Assembly: GCF_963678635.1 (NCBI RefSeq)
Contig: NC_087066.1
Coordinates: 21,235,996-21,299,995 of the forward strand
Source of the DNA: Symsagittifera roscoffensis
Lineage: Eukaryota > Xenacoelomorpha > Acoela > Convolutidae
Direction: 5' to 3'
DNA length: 64,000 nucleotides
The translations under genes and the position numbers were made by a program. Positions 1 through 12,439 of the stretch are shown piece by piece; the first letter of the stretch is position 1, and each line of letters starts with the position of its first letter. Under the pieces are notes generated by a model. The model saw only the letters and a program-made list of their open reading frames with translations. It was not told the origin of the DNA and made no database searches.

Positions 1-448
1 TTGTCATCATAAATGTTTGTTTCCCATTGTCGCAATCGTTCTGAGAAGTTTGTCTTCGAATTGTCGCAACCGTTCTGCATTTATGATACAGTTAAGTCGA
101 ATATATATATTGATTCTGAAGATATTGTTTGAAAGATAACCTTTTTGTTACGCAGTTCTCGATAAACCCAAACTTCATTGCAATGCAGGTATTTTCAAAA
201 AGGCTATAATACATTTTTGCAAGCAGTTGTAGCTTTTTGGCCACCCTGTTTTAGTTTGAACCTGTAGCGATCTCAGGGTAAAACATTTTTTGTTCAATAC
301 TTTTGTATACTTTAGACGCCTTTTACTCTTTTATTTCTGAAATATTGGTGTAATTTATCCATCGTAGAAAAATCAGGAAGTTAATAAACGATCAAGGCTA
401 TACTTGTTAACCGAACCAAATGTTAGCTACTGTGATTTTGTTGTCTAG

Positions 449-678
449 AGGGATCTAGATGCACTGACATCGGTGGGTGTGCAACTGAAGTCCAACAGAA
501 ATCATCTGGAGTCTACTGTGGGTCAGCTGGAGCAGCAGATAGCAGTGGCCAACTCACATGTGGATCTGTTGCAGCAGAAGAAGACAGAATTGGAGACGGC
601 TCTGCAGCAAGTGCAGATGAAGAGTGAAGTGGCAGATATTGATGATTGCATCACGCCATCTTGTCCACTTTACAAACA
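449..678 (+). CDS. TSG101: TSG101 (ESCRT-I, Vps23) exon: coiled-coil stalk and start of steadiness box
   Basis: TSG101 is the ubiquitin-binding subunit of ESCRT-I, which sorts ubiquitinated cargo at endosomes and acts in membrane scission. This exon encodes the end of the coiled-coil stalk (repeated Gln/Leu/Glu heptads) and the acidic DIDDCITPSCPLYKQ stretch, which matches the DIDE..I.P.APLYKQ signature just before the C-terminal steadiness box. The acceptor is tgtctag at 446-448 and the donor gtaagattt at 679. The exon is 230 nt and ends two bases into the Gln codon, which the next exon completes. Earlier exons (UEV domain, proline-rich linker) lie left of the window. Family assignment is very secure. 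Confidence 0.93.
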
Positions 679-2088
679 GTAAGATTTGTTCGCTCATCTT
701 AAAGTTGAAATTTGCACACTGCTCAACACATATAAAGTGTGAACAGAGTGTAGTACTGTTGGTGTTTTTAAGAGGCGATGAACGTATTTTAGAATCTTAT
801 ATAGGTCGCGATTTTTTTCTCGCTTTTATTGGTTCAGGCTCAAGTTTACTGTTGCGGTTTGACTTTTGATTTTTTTCAAGTTCAGTTCTTTTCTTTTGTT
901 AAAAGAAAGACGAACTCCACTATCGAACAGCGAAAGTGTAAGGTTCACGAAAAAGGTGATCGACTTTTAATTTTGAACGTGGAATTTAATTGTCGAATTC
1001 CCCAGCGAAATATAATTTTGGATCCATTTTTTTCATACTGAGTTAGTTTTATCAAAAAAGAGTCAATCATAGAGTGTTTACACTTGCGATCAGCTTAGTC
1101 TGTTATTACAAACATTCTTTTTTTTCTAACCTAACTTGCAAATAAAAGTCTTCATTAAAAGTGTTCTTATTTTGAAATTTCAATGTAGCATTGGAAATTG
1201 CATAGCATCTGTTCACTGCTTAATATGTGGCTAGTGTTTGGTACCTATTAAGCTTCCGTGGCTGAGTGGTTAGTGTCTTAATTTCTAGGTCGCAGATTCG
1301 AATCTCAGAGGCTGCAGAATTTTTTCTACTTATACGAGGCTTACTTCTACTTATTCTTATTGCACTTAACCTAATTTTTGAAACTTTTTTTGAGAATTTT
1401 GTTGAGCTGTGTCAGAGATTTTTTTTATATAACTTCCATATGAATCAGCTCGGTGGTTTTGGTGTAATTTTTGATTATCTAAAAAACCAAAATGACCCAT
1501 TTTTGAGGCAAAATTTTGTTTGCAAATTTCGAAAAATATATAGCGCCATTTCAATTCTGGTGAATTTGACAGCAATTTTCGTTCTCATCATTTTTAGTCT
1601 AATCTAAACCCAATTTGAGAAAAATGTTTAAATTTTCCATTGTTGTTCGTTGTGTCCGGTTAATTTAACTCAGCACTGTGTAGCCCTTGCTCCCGGTTCT
1701 TAGCTATTGATCGTCGATTATGAATAATTTCAAAACACCGGTTGTTCCTCTCTCATGATAAATTTGGAATAAGTGATAAAACTTTTTCTTTATTCATTCT
1801 TGATGAGAAATTTAACTTGACTGAAGTCTCGTAAATTGCCCGCCAAGTGAGTGCAATCTGGATGCATTTCATCTACTATTGCTAGATTTAAATGGCCTTT
1901 GTCTTTGACTTTCCTACATTTTGAACACTTTTCCGAAAAATAAATGTGAATTGTCGGTAATTTTGCGGGCGAAGATTTCTCTGAAAGATACGTGACATAT
2001 AAACAGAATTGGGTTTTGAATCATGCTGAATCTTAGCGTGGAAGTTGTGGTTTCTTTGCTCCTTGTAATAGTTGTACAATTTGTGCAG
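679..2088 (+). other. TSG101 intron (1.41 kb)
   Basis: An AT-rich intron bounded by gtaag and ttgtgcag. It carries one tRNA-like element (1251-1313). Short reading frames inside it show no similarity I recognise. Confidence 0.85.
1251..1313 (+). ncRNA. tRNA-derived SINE head or tRNA pseudogene in TSG101 intron
   Basis: An A-box-like TGGCTGAGTGGTTAGTG (1259-1275) and a B-box-like AGATTCGAATCTC (1294-1306) are correctly spaced for an internal pol III promoter. The ends (AGCTTCCG and CAGAGGCT) pair imperfectly, and the anticodon arm does not fold cleanly. This reads as a decayed tRNA-derived SINE head rather than a working tRNA. Confidence 0.45.
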
Positions 2089-2191
2089 ACTCCTGAATCT
2101 GTATGCGGAGGAGTGTGCGATAGAGGACACTACATACTACTTGGACAAGGCCCTCATGGACAGTGTCGTGGACCTGGAAACATACTTGAAG
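2089..2191 (+). CDS. TSG101: TSG101 exon: steadiness-box helices
   Basis: The exon encodes LLNLYAEECAIEDTTYYLDK followed by ALMDSVVDLETYLK. This is the highly conserved core of the TSG101 C-terminal steadiness box, which binds VPS28 in the ESCRT-I core. The acceptor is ttgtgcag (2081-2088); the donor is gtaacc at 2192. The 103-nt length (one base plus 34 codons) completes the split Gln codon of the previous exon and ends on a codon boundary, so all three exons join in one frame. Confidence 0.93.
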
Positions 2192-2735
2192 GTAACCAAC
2201 CAACTCATGCCTTGTCGCCACATTGTTTGGCCTTTTCATGTAGTAGGGGTGAAACTCTAGTAGCTACTAATATTTTTTATAATGATGGATGAATAGTGTG
2301 TGGGTGATTCCAGCTAAAACTTAACGAATACAGTTTTAGTGTTCAGTTGTTGAAACCATAAATGGCCACAATGAATTACGCATATGTGAAAAGAATCTGA
2401 TAGGATCATCAATGAACTGGTTTCAAAAAATATTAGCTTGATCATCCATGGACATATTAGGTTACACAAGACCATTTATCCACAAGGGTAAGTACCGACA
2501 TACGAGATGCTTAGCTACTCGGATGGCGGCTTTTCGGTCCACGGTTTAGATATACATTCAGTTTTGGGTCTTTTGGGCTACATAACGTGGCTTCACCGAG
2601 TTGCTACAACGAGCACGGACACGGATTATGGTGGGTATTTTCAACGACGGAGACCTTGAAAGGCGGAGACCTTTTCAACTTAGCCATCGATCTCTTGGTA
2701 ATTTGAGAGTGAGTAATAATTCTTCTTCATTTCAG

Positions 2736-2831
2736 AACGTGCGTGCCCTGTCGAGGAAACAATTTATGGTGAGAGCGCAAATGCAGAAAGCGAGACAAGT
2801 GGCAGGACTCAGAAACATCACTCCCCACTAG
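2736..2831 (+). CDS. TSG101: TSG101 terminal coding exon
   Basis: The acceptor is tcatttcag (2727-2735). The exon encodes NVRALSRKQFMVRAQMQKAR then QVAGLRNITPH and a TAG stop at 2829-2831. It matches the invariant VR.LSRKQF.LRA.MQKAR end of TSG101. The last few residues are slightly longer than in vertebrate proteins. An AATAAA at 3246-3251, about 415 nt downstream, is a possible but weak polyadenylation signal. Confidence 0.93.
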   Translation, partial: NVRALSRKQFMVRAQMQKARQVAGLRNITPH

Positions 2832-5800
2832 TCACCTATTCCTAACAGTCACGCAAACACAAACGATAGAACTGGTTTTAAATCAAAAATCCCCAGTCCA
2901 TATTTACATCAATTGTTAGATAGAATTAGAGGAAGATACATGTCCGATGACAATAGTTTGATTAGACTTCGATTTGATGACAGACGCAATTTGGTTCTTT
3001 GATACTGACGTGATCAATTTTAAGTTTAACTAAATGCAGAAGGACGGCCATCACTTCTTTTTGATTCAGTAGGTGAAGGCAGTTACAAATTAAGTGACAA
3101 TTGAAAATAAGACGGAGTAAAACAACTAGGCTTTCAGAGACTTATAATACGGCCATCCTGCAACATTTCTCAAAAGTGATTAGCAAATAGTCGCCCATTT
3201 TCATGTATCATTCAGTATAGATGTTTTGACATTATATTCCATTGAAATAAATAATGATAGAATCTGTCCATATGCATTTAATTTATTTCCGGAAGCATTG
3301 TTTTCAACGCTGAATTTCTTAGTTCCAGTTTTCAATCTGAATTTTCATACAATACATTAAAAAATATATGAAAGCAGTTAAAGTATTTTTTTACTATGAA
3401 ATGAAACATCGCAATCGGTACAATCTGGCATGGCATTAAGAATCGCTATAGAAACTACGTCGTCCCAATCAGCTCATGCTATGCAATTTCTTGGAAGGCC
3501 AATGAATCAGGCTCGAGGACCATCGAAAATATTCAGGAAAAGCTTCAAAGTGGATTCTTGGATTTAAAAGTTTGGATTATAGAGAAGTTAAAAAGACTTT
3601 ACTTTTACCGCTATCCTTATACCATGAAATGCATGTTCTTTTAATGATGGTCAATATAATCAAAAGCAGATACAACATCGAGTGCAAGTCTTCCGTTCAA
3701 ACCAAATGCAAATCGGAACAAACCATGAGAGCGTAAGAAATGATTTTTTTTAAAACACGAAATTCGTCAAAGCAAAAACAGTAAAACGATTTCTGGACAA
3801 GAGGTACATTCTTAGCCAATGCAATCGGAAAAAAATTGTGTTCAACCTTGACGAATATAATCGCTGAAGTGAACAAAAACTATTTTATGAACAAATATTA
3901 TCTCGATGACATTTGCTCATGGAGACTGTCATGCTTGTCAAAAGTGCAGAAATCAACATGAACTTAAGAAAAACTGGAATTTGGGAACAACTCCCTTGGG
4001 TGCTACCCAAAATTCCGTTTTATGATTATTTTTATATGGCGTAGATCTTAAGACAAACAATCTATCCTTCTAGAGGATCGATGTTTGAATCCTGTTGTCT
4101 GTTATTTTTTAAGTTCTTTTTTTTTTCAGAGTTATTTTTAAGCTTGCGTTTAGCAAGCGTTATCAATTCGGAATATAATTATTTTTCGGGTTAAAACTAG
4201 TTCAACAGATTCAATCGAGTCTTTTACTTTTGTTTCATATGAAACCAGAAGTCAGACGTTAATTCGCGCATTTGGAGAAGAGCTAATGCACTTGCTTATA
4301 AGGACACATGTCAATGTTGGAATCCGGCCAGGACCTGTTTTTGGACTAGTAATTGACTTCCAAGAAATTTTGCCTATTTCTTACTATTTTGTTGATTGTT
4401 TTCCGTGCTGTTCAATGAAAATTTGTTGACATTTTTTTAAAATACAAGGAGTGTTCTGTGCATTCGGTGCAGTGTTAACACCCTTGCATGAGACGACAAA
4501 TCTTAAAAAAATTGTTTTCAGTCGTGACCTTTTTGTGGAAACCGAAAGTTTTAGTCTTTGTGACTGCTAATTTTTGTCGGCTTAGGTTCCGCAGAAAAGT
4601 TCGGTGTCTTCTAACCATTTTAAAATTTTTGGATCTCTTTCGTTTTCCAATAATCATCGTCATTCTTTTGGGTATCACTAGTGATGCTTAACTCAGCTTC
4701 GCCTCTTTGCGATAATCATAATTATTAATTGTTTTCATATAATAGTTTATTGTATGGATATTTGTCAATTTTCATAATTCTGATACACAGGGCAGGGCCA
4801 TCAAAAGGCCTGAGGTTTTAACTATTAGTTACTTTAAGTTGTCCAAACCCCACAAACCACTCTTAGAAAAAAGATTTGTCGTTTTCTCTATTATTTATGA
4901 TGTATAAATCATGAAAACCATGAAATTAATTACTAATTGAGTACCATTAATTGCAATATATCCGTATCAGCTAAATCCACAAAACAAAATTGATTTTTTT
5001 TTCTACTCCGTACACTTATTTTTTTAAAGAATTTTGCTAGGGAAATTGTTCGTTGGTTTGATTTTTTACTCTGGCTGGAAATTGATTTTTTAAAGAGTAG
5101 TTTTCATTGCTTTATGTAAAAGTTTAACCAATGTTTTGAATAGCTCAAATATGTTCACTTTTTTTCTTGAGCATATCTTGAAGATTTAAAAATATGTACC
5201 AGACTGATATCTTTGTTTTCTTAAGAACGGTTTTGTTTCATTTCAAGTTTTTTTAGTGATGTTCTGTTAGCCGTGCTGTTTACTACAATTTGACATTGCA
5301 GTATTGGCTGAATGTGAATGAAATAGGTGTTAAATATTTGTGCTGCTGCTCTATTTTTACAGAAGAATTTATGATTCTCAGAAATATCAAATTTTTGGCT
5401 TGTTGACCTTTTTTTGAACTTTTCTCGCTAACTATCCTGCAAATTCTGATATCATAGATTAAATCGGAACAACAGGTTGTTGGAAGCCTACCTTTAAAAC
5501 TGCCTATGCCCAATTTGTTCAAGGAAAAATTATGGCCTTGAAACAAGTCGAAGTTTTGAAGCTTTGGCAGTTTATTTGCAAACTTTTTTTAACGAGAAAA
5601 CTTCCATGCCAATTCTCAGGTTGTGTTAAATCAAGAAAACCAGTTTTGGTAATCTTCTGTGCTTAAGCGGCCACAACCTGGTTCAGCAAAAAATTATGGA
5701 TTTTGGAAATCGTTTTGACCGTTTTCTTGAAACTTTTTGAATTTTCTTAAAATTTATAAAATCAAATCTGAGATGAAAAATTCAACTAAAAGAATAGGTT

Positions 5801-6560
5801 GCGATAATGGTTCCTGCAGAAGCCCCGGCTCCTTAGTTTTTGTATGAGAAAGGTTGGCTTCTTAGGGAAAATGATCATCTCAATGTTTTTTTACCCTTCT
5901 AACTTATTTTTGAAATCACATTTTTGGTGCCGCATTAGTATAGCAAATTCATTTAATATCAAACACATACCTGCAGCTTTGCTGGACCCCTAGTTTTTTT
6001 GTTTCGCTTAAAAAATTCCTTGACCCAAATTTTTTCGGCTTATTTTTTATCGGCTTAAAATCTAGTTTTGAGTCCTCTCAAGGGAAACACAATTGGAACA
6101 CTCCCCTCCGCACTTTTCTGTGTTAAAAAGTCCCAGCAACGAGAAACACAGGTGAGGAAATAGTTCTCGTAAATTGGTGCTTAGCGAAAGACATCAAATG
6201 CAGTGTGTGTCAAAATTGGATATCATTGTTTGGCTAGTGTTGGCCAATTCGAATTCCGCAAATGGTAATTTCTTAATGTTCGAAGATTGTCCTCTCCTTT
6301 CACGCATAAAAACCGCCACAGACTGTCAGATAGTTTGCTTAGTAATATATTGTCAAATATGACTAGTTTTTAAAAACGACTGGTTTTCAACAGTGACTGG
6401 ATGTTAGCTTGGAGTTCCTATGTTACTGTAATAGGTTGCTGTTGAATCAAATATTCAACAGTCTCGCCCCTTATAGATTCTGTGAATGGCTCTTCAGTTT
6501 ATCTGACTAGGAGGGGAGCTCTTTTGCCTTGAAGAGCCTGCATTTCATGGTGCGAGCGTC
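2832..6560. other. AT-rich intergenic stretch, no gene recognised
   Basis: This is the 3' flank of TSG101. No open frame here resembles a known protein. A tRNA-like B box (GTTTGAATCCTG, about 4082-4093) marks another possible SINE remnant. Sequence at about 5380-5900 is related to the diverged repeat at 12440-13500: both share a motif close to acaggttgttgaaaacctg followed by 'cctttaaaac'. Confidence 0.6.
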
Positions 6561-6568
6561 ATCATCAC

Positions 6569-7018
6569 CAGACTTGTTAACGGGCCGCCATAATTGAGGC
6601 CCGGCCCGGCCCGATATAATTCAAGTCGAGCCCGTTGGCGGCCCAATAAACAGGGAATTTATTAAATATCGGCCCGTTGGGGCCCGTTGCTGCTTTTTTG
6701 GTAAAAAACAAATTTGTTTCAAAACAATTTTAATTAATTGTTTTACTTATTTATAAAGACCTTTTTTATAAGTCATGGAAACCATTTCAATTGCTTCAAC
6801 GGTTGTAGGCGAAAATTTTGCCCGTCTTTCCGATACCGTCAGACCGCAATCAGAGTAAAGCCTCTCCGACTGCCCGGAACTGGCCTGCGTTCCAAGCACC
6901 TTTCGCGCAACTCTGGACAACATTGGTTAGTCAATAAAAGTAAGGCCCGTTGACAAAAGTGAAAACCCCGGCCCGGCCCGTTGAGGCCCACGGGCGGCCC
7001 GGCCCGTTGACAAGTATG
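6569..7018. mobile_element. hAT-type MITE with 8-bp target duplication
   Basis: This 450-bp element starts CAGACTTGTTAACGGGCCG, and its right end read on the other strand is CATACTTGTCAACGGGCCG. It is flanked by identical 8-bp copies of ATCATCAC (6561-6568 and 7019-7026), the target-duplication length of hAT transposons. Both ends carry subterminal arrays of the GC-rich motif GGCCCGTTG / CCCGGCCCGG, typical of hAT transposase-binding regions and unlike the AT-rich surroundings. There is no transposase, so it is non-autonomous. The 71-codon frame inside (6738-6953) is not a gene. Confidence 0.9.
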
Positions 7019-7026
7019 ATCATCAC

Positions 7027-8029
7027 TATTTTTAGAGACAATTTTACTCAGGACTTTTTTGTGTGTCGGTTTTTTCTACAGTGTACGTGAATTCATTGAA
7101 GTTCATTTTTTCTGCAGTTAAATACACTTCTAAATTTTGTAGCCTAATCTGAAAAGTAAAAAAATGTATATTTGTTGAGCAATAACCACTATTGAAAATT
7201 GAAGATAGATAGTATCAGTATCTGGCTTGACACTGGAACTCATTATCTTCACTCCTTATTAGTGGTTTTTGCTCAATTTCTTCCAAAACCGTCCAAAAAG
7301 GATTTCTTTTGGCTCTATTTCTCACAATGTTTAATAGCGTTCTTAGAAGAAAACCCAACCCTCTAAACATTACTGCAGATTAAAGTGGTTAAATTTTTCT
7401 TTTTAAATCAGTCACGAAAGGATTTTAGTATAGCGAAAGTACAGCTGTATATGAAAATTTTAAGTTTTTTTCCATACTTTGTTCAATTTTGTTAAAGCGA
7501 TCAGCAAAATCCTGAATAGTTTATCACGACTCACAACAGATAGTGAGTGTTGTGCTAAAGGATCAGTTTTTGTTAAATCACGTTTGCGTTAGTTAAACAG
7601 TATATATACTTATATCCGCTTTATAGTTATAACCGCATGTATAGTTATATCCGCTTTAAATTAATGAGTATGTGCAATAGAAATCAAAACCAAGACACCA
7701 TATAGCTATTTCTTAAACTAGGTGTGCTAGAAGTTCGTCAAAACATGGAGACTTCATTAAATTGAGAAACATTTCCATACAATTTTTTGAAAATCTCTAT
7801 TCTTGTATGAGAATCAAAAAAGTAATAAATTACCAGTTTTGGGATCAAAAAGATGTTTTGGAACCTTTTAGGAAAAAAAAATTAGAGGAAACCCTCATTT
7901 TAACGTTTGTTGAACTCATATTAATCTCACTTTGGAATATTGTGATAAAAGGTTCAATCTGATCCTCAGCCGAGCCTTTCATAAATTTGCCCCAAAGTTA
8001 GTAAGGAACGTATTCAAAAAAAAACAGTA
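7027..8029. other. AT-rich intergenic stretch
   Basis: No gene seen. A short imperfect repeat of the motif 'tatatccgcttta.agttata' occurs at about 7605-7660. Confidence 0.5.
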
Positions 8030-9790
8030 TGCCCAAGTGGTTTTTAAATACAATGAAAAATTTGATTTCAAAAAGAAATCGACTTAATCGAGCTTTGAAC
8101 TGAAAATGGTCGATTCCATTGGCTTTATAAAGGTACAAAATCCAAAGACTAAAAGTCGGAAAAGAACTGGAGAGCTAGCTAAATCAAAGTTCTACTACGA
8201 AAAGTTTGAAAATTGTATAGGTGACTCAAGACAAGATTACAGGTTTTTGGATAAAATAAAAGGAAAATCCAGAAATAATCCAGTCATTAGCGACTTGCTA
8301 CATAACCATGATTGCAAGATTATTTTTCGAAGTGATATAAACAACAACCTAAATATATTTTTTTTCGCCAGCACCGGTGAAAATTTAAGTTCAGTTATAC
8401 CTCAAACTTGGTTTGAGATATCAATCAAATCTAAATTTTCAATTTACATTTATCCTTGTCATAAACAAAAAATAAGTAAAACTATTGGTCAGTTGAAAAA
8501 GAAGACATCTACAGGAATTAAAGACATCAGTAATATACTACTCAAAGTTGCATCCAGTAAAATTGTTCATCATCTGACTAAACTAAGTGAAAGCCAAAGT
8601 TTTCCAGCTTTATTACGAATAGCTTAAATACTTCGTTTTTTAAAAATGAATCGATGTTAGATATGGAAAATTACAGACCTATTTCTGTGCTCAATTGTTG
8701 GAGTACTATTTTTGAAAGATATATGTATGTCAGGATATATAATTACATGAAGGAACTTAAATTATTTTATTGCAAGCAATATGGATCCAGATCTATAATA
8801 CAATAGATGAAATAGCGGAATTGACTGAAAAAATTTGCTCTTTCAAAGATAACCTTGAAGATCTCGTTGTTCTGATTGATTTAAAAAAAAGCGTTTGACA
8901 CACTGAATCATTCTATCTCAAATAGGAAAATGGATTCTTATGGTCTGGATGGGCCATGTTCAACTTGGATAAAAATTTATTTTTCAAGCAGAGTTCAATG
9001 CGTTGAAATGAATGATGTAAGATCATTTTGGGCAAAAATTTATTGCTGAGTTCCCCGAGGCTCAATACTTGATCCATTACTGTTTCCGATTTATATTAAT
9101 GATCTTCCAATATCATGTAAAAGCTGTGAAGTTTTTCTATTTGCCGACGATACAAACATTAATGGGTAATCTTGCGGGATTCAAGAAGTTGACAGTGATA
9201 TCGATAAAATCTTTTAGTTTTAAAGCCAAATTAATTAAGTCTAAACTTTGAAAAAACAGTACTAGTTAATATAACAAACAAAAGCAATTCTAGCATTCCA
9301 ATATTTGTTGATAGCTGGAAAATTCCCGAAAAGATATCCTGCAAATCCTGCGAATAATACTAGAATCCAAGTTTAATTTTCGTAACCACATCGAAACTGT
9401 TCATGCAAAGCTGCGTCGCCAATGCGGGATCCTTTCTAAAATTAGGCATTATGTTCCTCGAAAGGTGTTACTGCATTACTATGATACAAATGTTAAATCT
9501 ATCATTCTATACGGTATCCTCATTTTTGGCTGTGTAAGCTACAATGCCCGTTTACTCATCCTCAATTTACAAAAGAAGATATTTCGTACCATATTTTTTA
9601 TGAAAAATCTAGAAAGAGTTACATCTTTTTAGGCACAGAAGGAGTTTTAACTGTTCGTGAGCTATATGTTTACGAACTCTTGAAGTTTCTGTTTCGATCT
9701 TTGGTCAAACTGCATGCGAGTGGTCATTTAAATACTTTATTTGACTTCATTGTGTATAATCGAAACAACAGATCATCAAAAAAATAGTTT
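8030..9790 (+). pseudogene. Degenerate non-LTR (LINE) reverse transcriptase copy
   Basis: Pieces of a LINE ORF2 can be read in order across several frames. At 8030-8100 is the pre-RT linker with a K.LISKRNRLNRALN-type motif. A longer readable block follows (8106-8627). Then come a 'YRPISVLN' finger motif (about 8670), 'AFDTLNHS' (about 8893), a VPRGS motif (about 9050), 'FADDT' with the catalytic Asp pair (about 9140), and a C-terminal thumb-like region with LRRQCGILSKIRHYVP (about 9410-9460). No endonuclease was found upstream, so the copy is 5'-truncated. Many frameshifts and stops make it dead. The clade is probably Jockey/CR1-like but not resolved. Confidence 0.82.
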
Positions 9791-12439
9791 ATGAAAATAC
9801 CTTTATCCAAACTAATATGCTTATATCCAAACTAGTTGTTGCATATCAATTAGTGTGGGTTCAGTTGGTATCTTATAAACTGAAGCCCATCTCAAACTTG
9901 TTGACTGGTTACTGCCGCATGGGCTCAGTTAGGTGTCTGCTGTCTAAAAAGACTCCATCCTGCCCTGCGGGTGTTATGGAGTCTATAGATACATAGCACA
10001 GTTAATAGAAGCATTAATTGAAAAGTGAACAAGAAATTTAATTAAACCGGGAACGAGGGCCTACGACAAGCAAGTTTCAGAGCCAAATAATTTTTTTGCG
10101 TGAAATTCTGGTAAAAAGAGTTATCCTGGGACATAAACTAAAGCATACGTGATGGGAATGCTCAGACGGCAGGTAGTTAAAATGTTCAGCTAACCATAAG
10201 AGCCTCAATTGCGAGAATTCGAAAATAAGGTCTAACTTGAATAATTATTACCAGACGACTTTCAACTTTCTAATTTTGCATTAAATTGTTTTGTTACGGA
10301 CTAAAAAATTGAATGTTAAGTTTGCTAATGTCGATTTTGTGTAAAGGGCAGCCGTGTGCAACCCAAGCGGGTTCGTTGGCTGTCCTCTCAGAGGTGTTTG
10401 TTTTATATATAATGCTGAGTTGTTTATAACCAGTATCTCGTGAGAACTAAATTTTCTTTTTCTTTTTGTCGAAATGTTTGAAGGGGTACTGTTCATAAAA
10501 TTGCTTGAAAAGTTTTTGTTACGATATGAACCGGTTCTGATGATGTTTCCTGCAGGAAGCCTCGGCTCCTTTGTTTTTTTAACAGAAATTGATCATCTCA
10601 TTTTTTTTTACCAGTTGGCAAGCCAATTATTTAAAAAATTTCAACGATTGAATGGCTTGCTAATAAATACATAAGTTTTTTTTCAAATCAATCGCGGTAT
10701 GAACTAATCTTAAAATTTTCGGAATTTATTGCTTGGATGGCTTGCTCTGAAACACTATTATTTTGCAAAACATTTAGCGTTTGAAGTAACAAAAACTTCC
10801 AGAGTGAATGCTTAAATGGCTTGCTTAGCAAAATTAAAGTTGAGCTATTTGCGGATCGATTTACTATGAAAGAAGTTGACTCATTTTAGAAATTTTAACG
10901 CTTAGAGAAGTTTGAGCTTTATGCGAATCAATTTGTAGTAATAAAAACATTTTGGGAATCAATTTGAAAGTTAGAAGCACATGAAATATTTCTAAGTTGC
11001 AATCGCTAGAATGGCTTGCTTTGGAAAATTTTTCGAAACAGTTCACAATGAAATACTTTGAAATATTTCAAAAAATCATCGATTGAAAGAACAATTTGTG
11101 GCAAAAAAATTTATTCAGTTTTGTGAATAGATTTTCTTTGCAACTCAATGCACAGTATGGAATATGTTACACATATTCAAAGTTTCAATGAATCATCTAG
11201 CTCAGAGCTAATTTTTTGTAAACAGGCTGATTAATGAAGACGGGTTTGGTTGCTCATTTTACGCAGAGCTCTCAAAGAATGCATGTAGAATTGGCCCAAA
11301 AAAGTTTCATTGTTTTGAATTGCTAATTAAGTTAATAGCTTTTTCAATGAAACTAAAAGTAATAATTGATCAAGCTCATTTGTGTGGTCTAACTACAAAA
11401 CGAGAAACGAGAATTGAACACGGAAAGCCTCTTTCAATTGAGTATTTTTGTGGTAAATTTGATTTTGTTAAGATCAGTCTGTTTTCTACGTTCCATATGC
11501 GGTAAATGGGCATTTTTAAAGGGCAAGCGGAAAGTAAGCATCAGCATTTAGATCGGTAAGAAGATAATGTGCAATGGCACAATTTTTTGAAATCTGATTA
11601 CGTTTGCTGGAATTTAGACTTGTTTTCGGGTTAACAACTTGTTTAACAGAATCACTTGAATCACTCGAATTTGGCTCCTAAAGAATTCGATTTTCAATAC
11701 TGGTCCGGCACTTAGCCTGGAGGTGGAGAATACGCCTGAGACGGCACAATTCGTGGGTTCGAATCTGACCAGGAACTATTTTTCTTAAACTGGAAATAAT
11801 CCTTTCCAAAAAAGTGTCGGCCTTTTGTTTATTGCTTAGTATTTTTCGGCTTAGTTGGCACATCTTAGAATTGATTGTTTTGTGCGCAATTTCCAATGTA
11901 GATAATTAGTTTTACTAGCCTTAATTTTTTTTTGTGCATGGAAACTATTTTCGGCTTTAATGATTTCGTCCTAATTTTTATTGTTGCTAATTCAAAAATG
12001 AATTTCTTGTCGGCATAATTTTCCATAATTCTAGTTTGACAAAAACATTAATTTTGAAAAATTTGGGACTAGGTTTTTTATTTTGTGTTGACTTTTTGGA
12101 AAAATTATTTATGTTTTTTGCAGTAGTTTTTTCATACTATATTTTCTACCAATTTTCAAAAAGTGATATCAATGAAAAGAGATCTTACCTCCTTTCAAGC
12201 CTCCTTACCCCAGTAGTCTCTTTTTACTTTACCCCTCTGTCTTTAGACTCGAAAGATCTGTGGCGGAACATTTGAAACGTACTTTGAGTTTCTTTTTTAG
12301 TTTTTTCAAAAAGACCCTCCCAAAATCGAGGTTGTGCGTTCAATGGAGATAACAAATAGTAGAAAGTTCGTTTGCATTTGCGGCTACCCACAAACTTTCT
12401 TACACGAAAAGTTATCGCCTTCAAAGTTATCCTCATAAT
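9791..12439. other. AT-rich intergenic stretch with repeat remnants
   Basis: No gene recognised. It contains a tRNA-like segment at 11700-11772 and a stretch at about 10510-10620 related to the 5760-5900 repeat (both have 'cctgcagaagcc' / 'cctgcaggaagcc' followed by 'cggctcctt'). A motif resembling atggcttgct recurs at about 10655, 10735, 10815 and 11010. Confidence 0.5.
11700..11772 (+). ncRNA. tRNA-like element (SINE head or tRNA pseudogene)
   Basis: A 73-nt segment whose ends pair (CTGGTC with GACCAG) and which contains a strong B box, GTGGGTTCGAATCTGAC. The D and anticodon arms do not fold well, and the T stem has mismatches. A tRNA-derived SINE remnant is more likely than a functional tRNA. 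Confidence 0.35.

Noticed and set aside
4030-4105. tRNA gene
   Set aside because: Only a B-box-like GTTTGAATCCTG is convincing; acceptor and anticodon arms do not pair.
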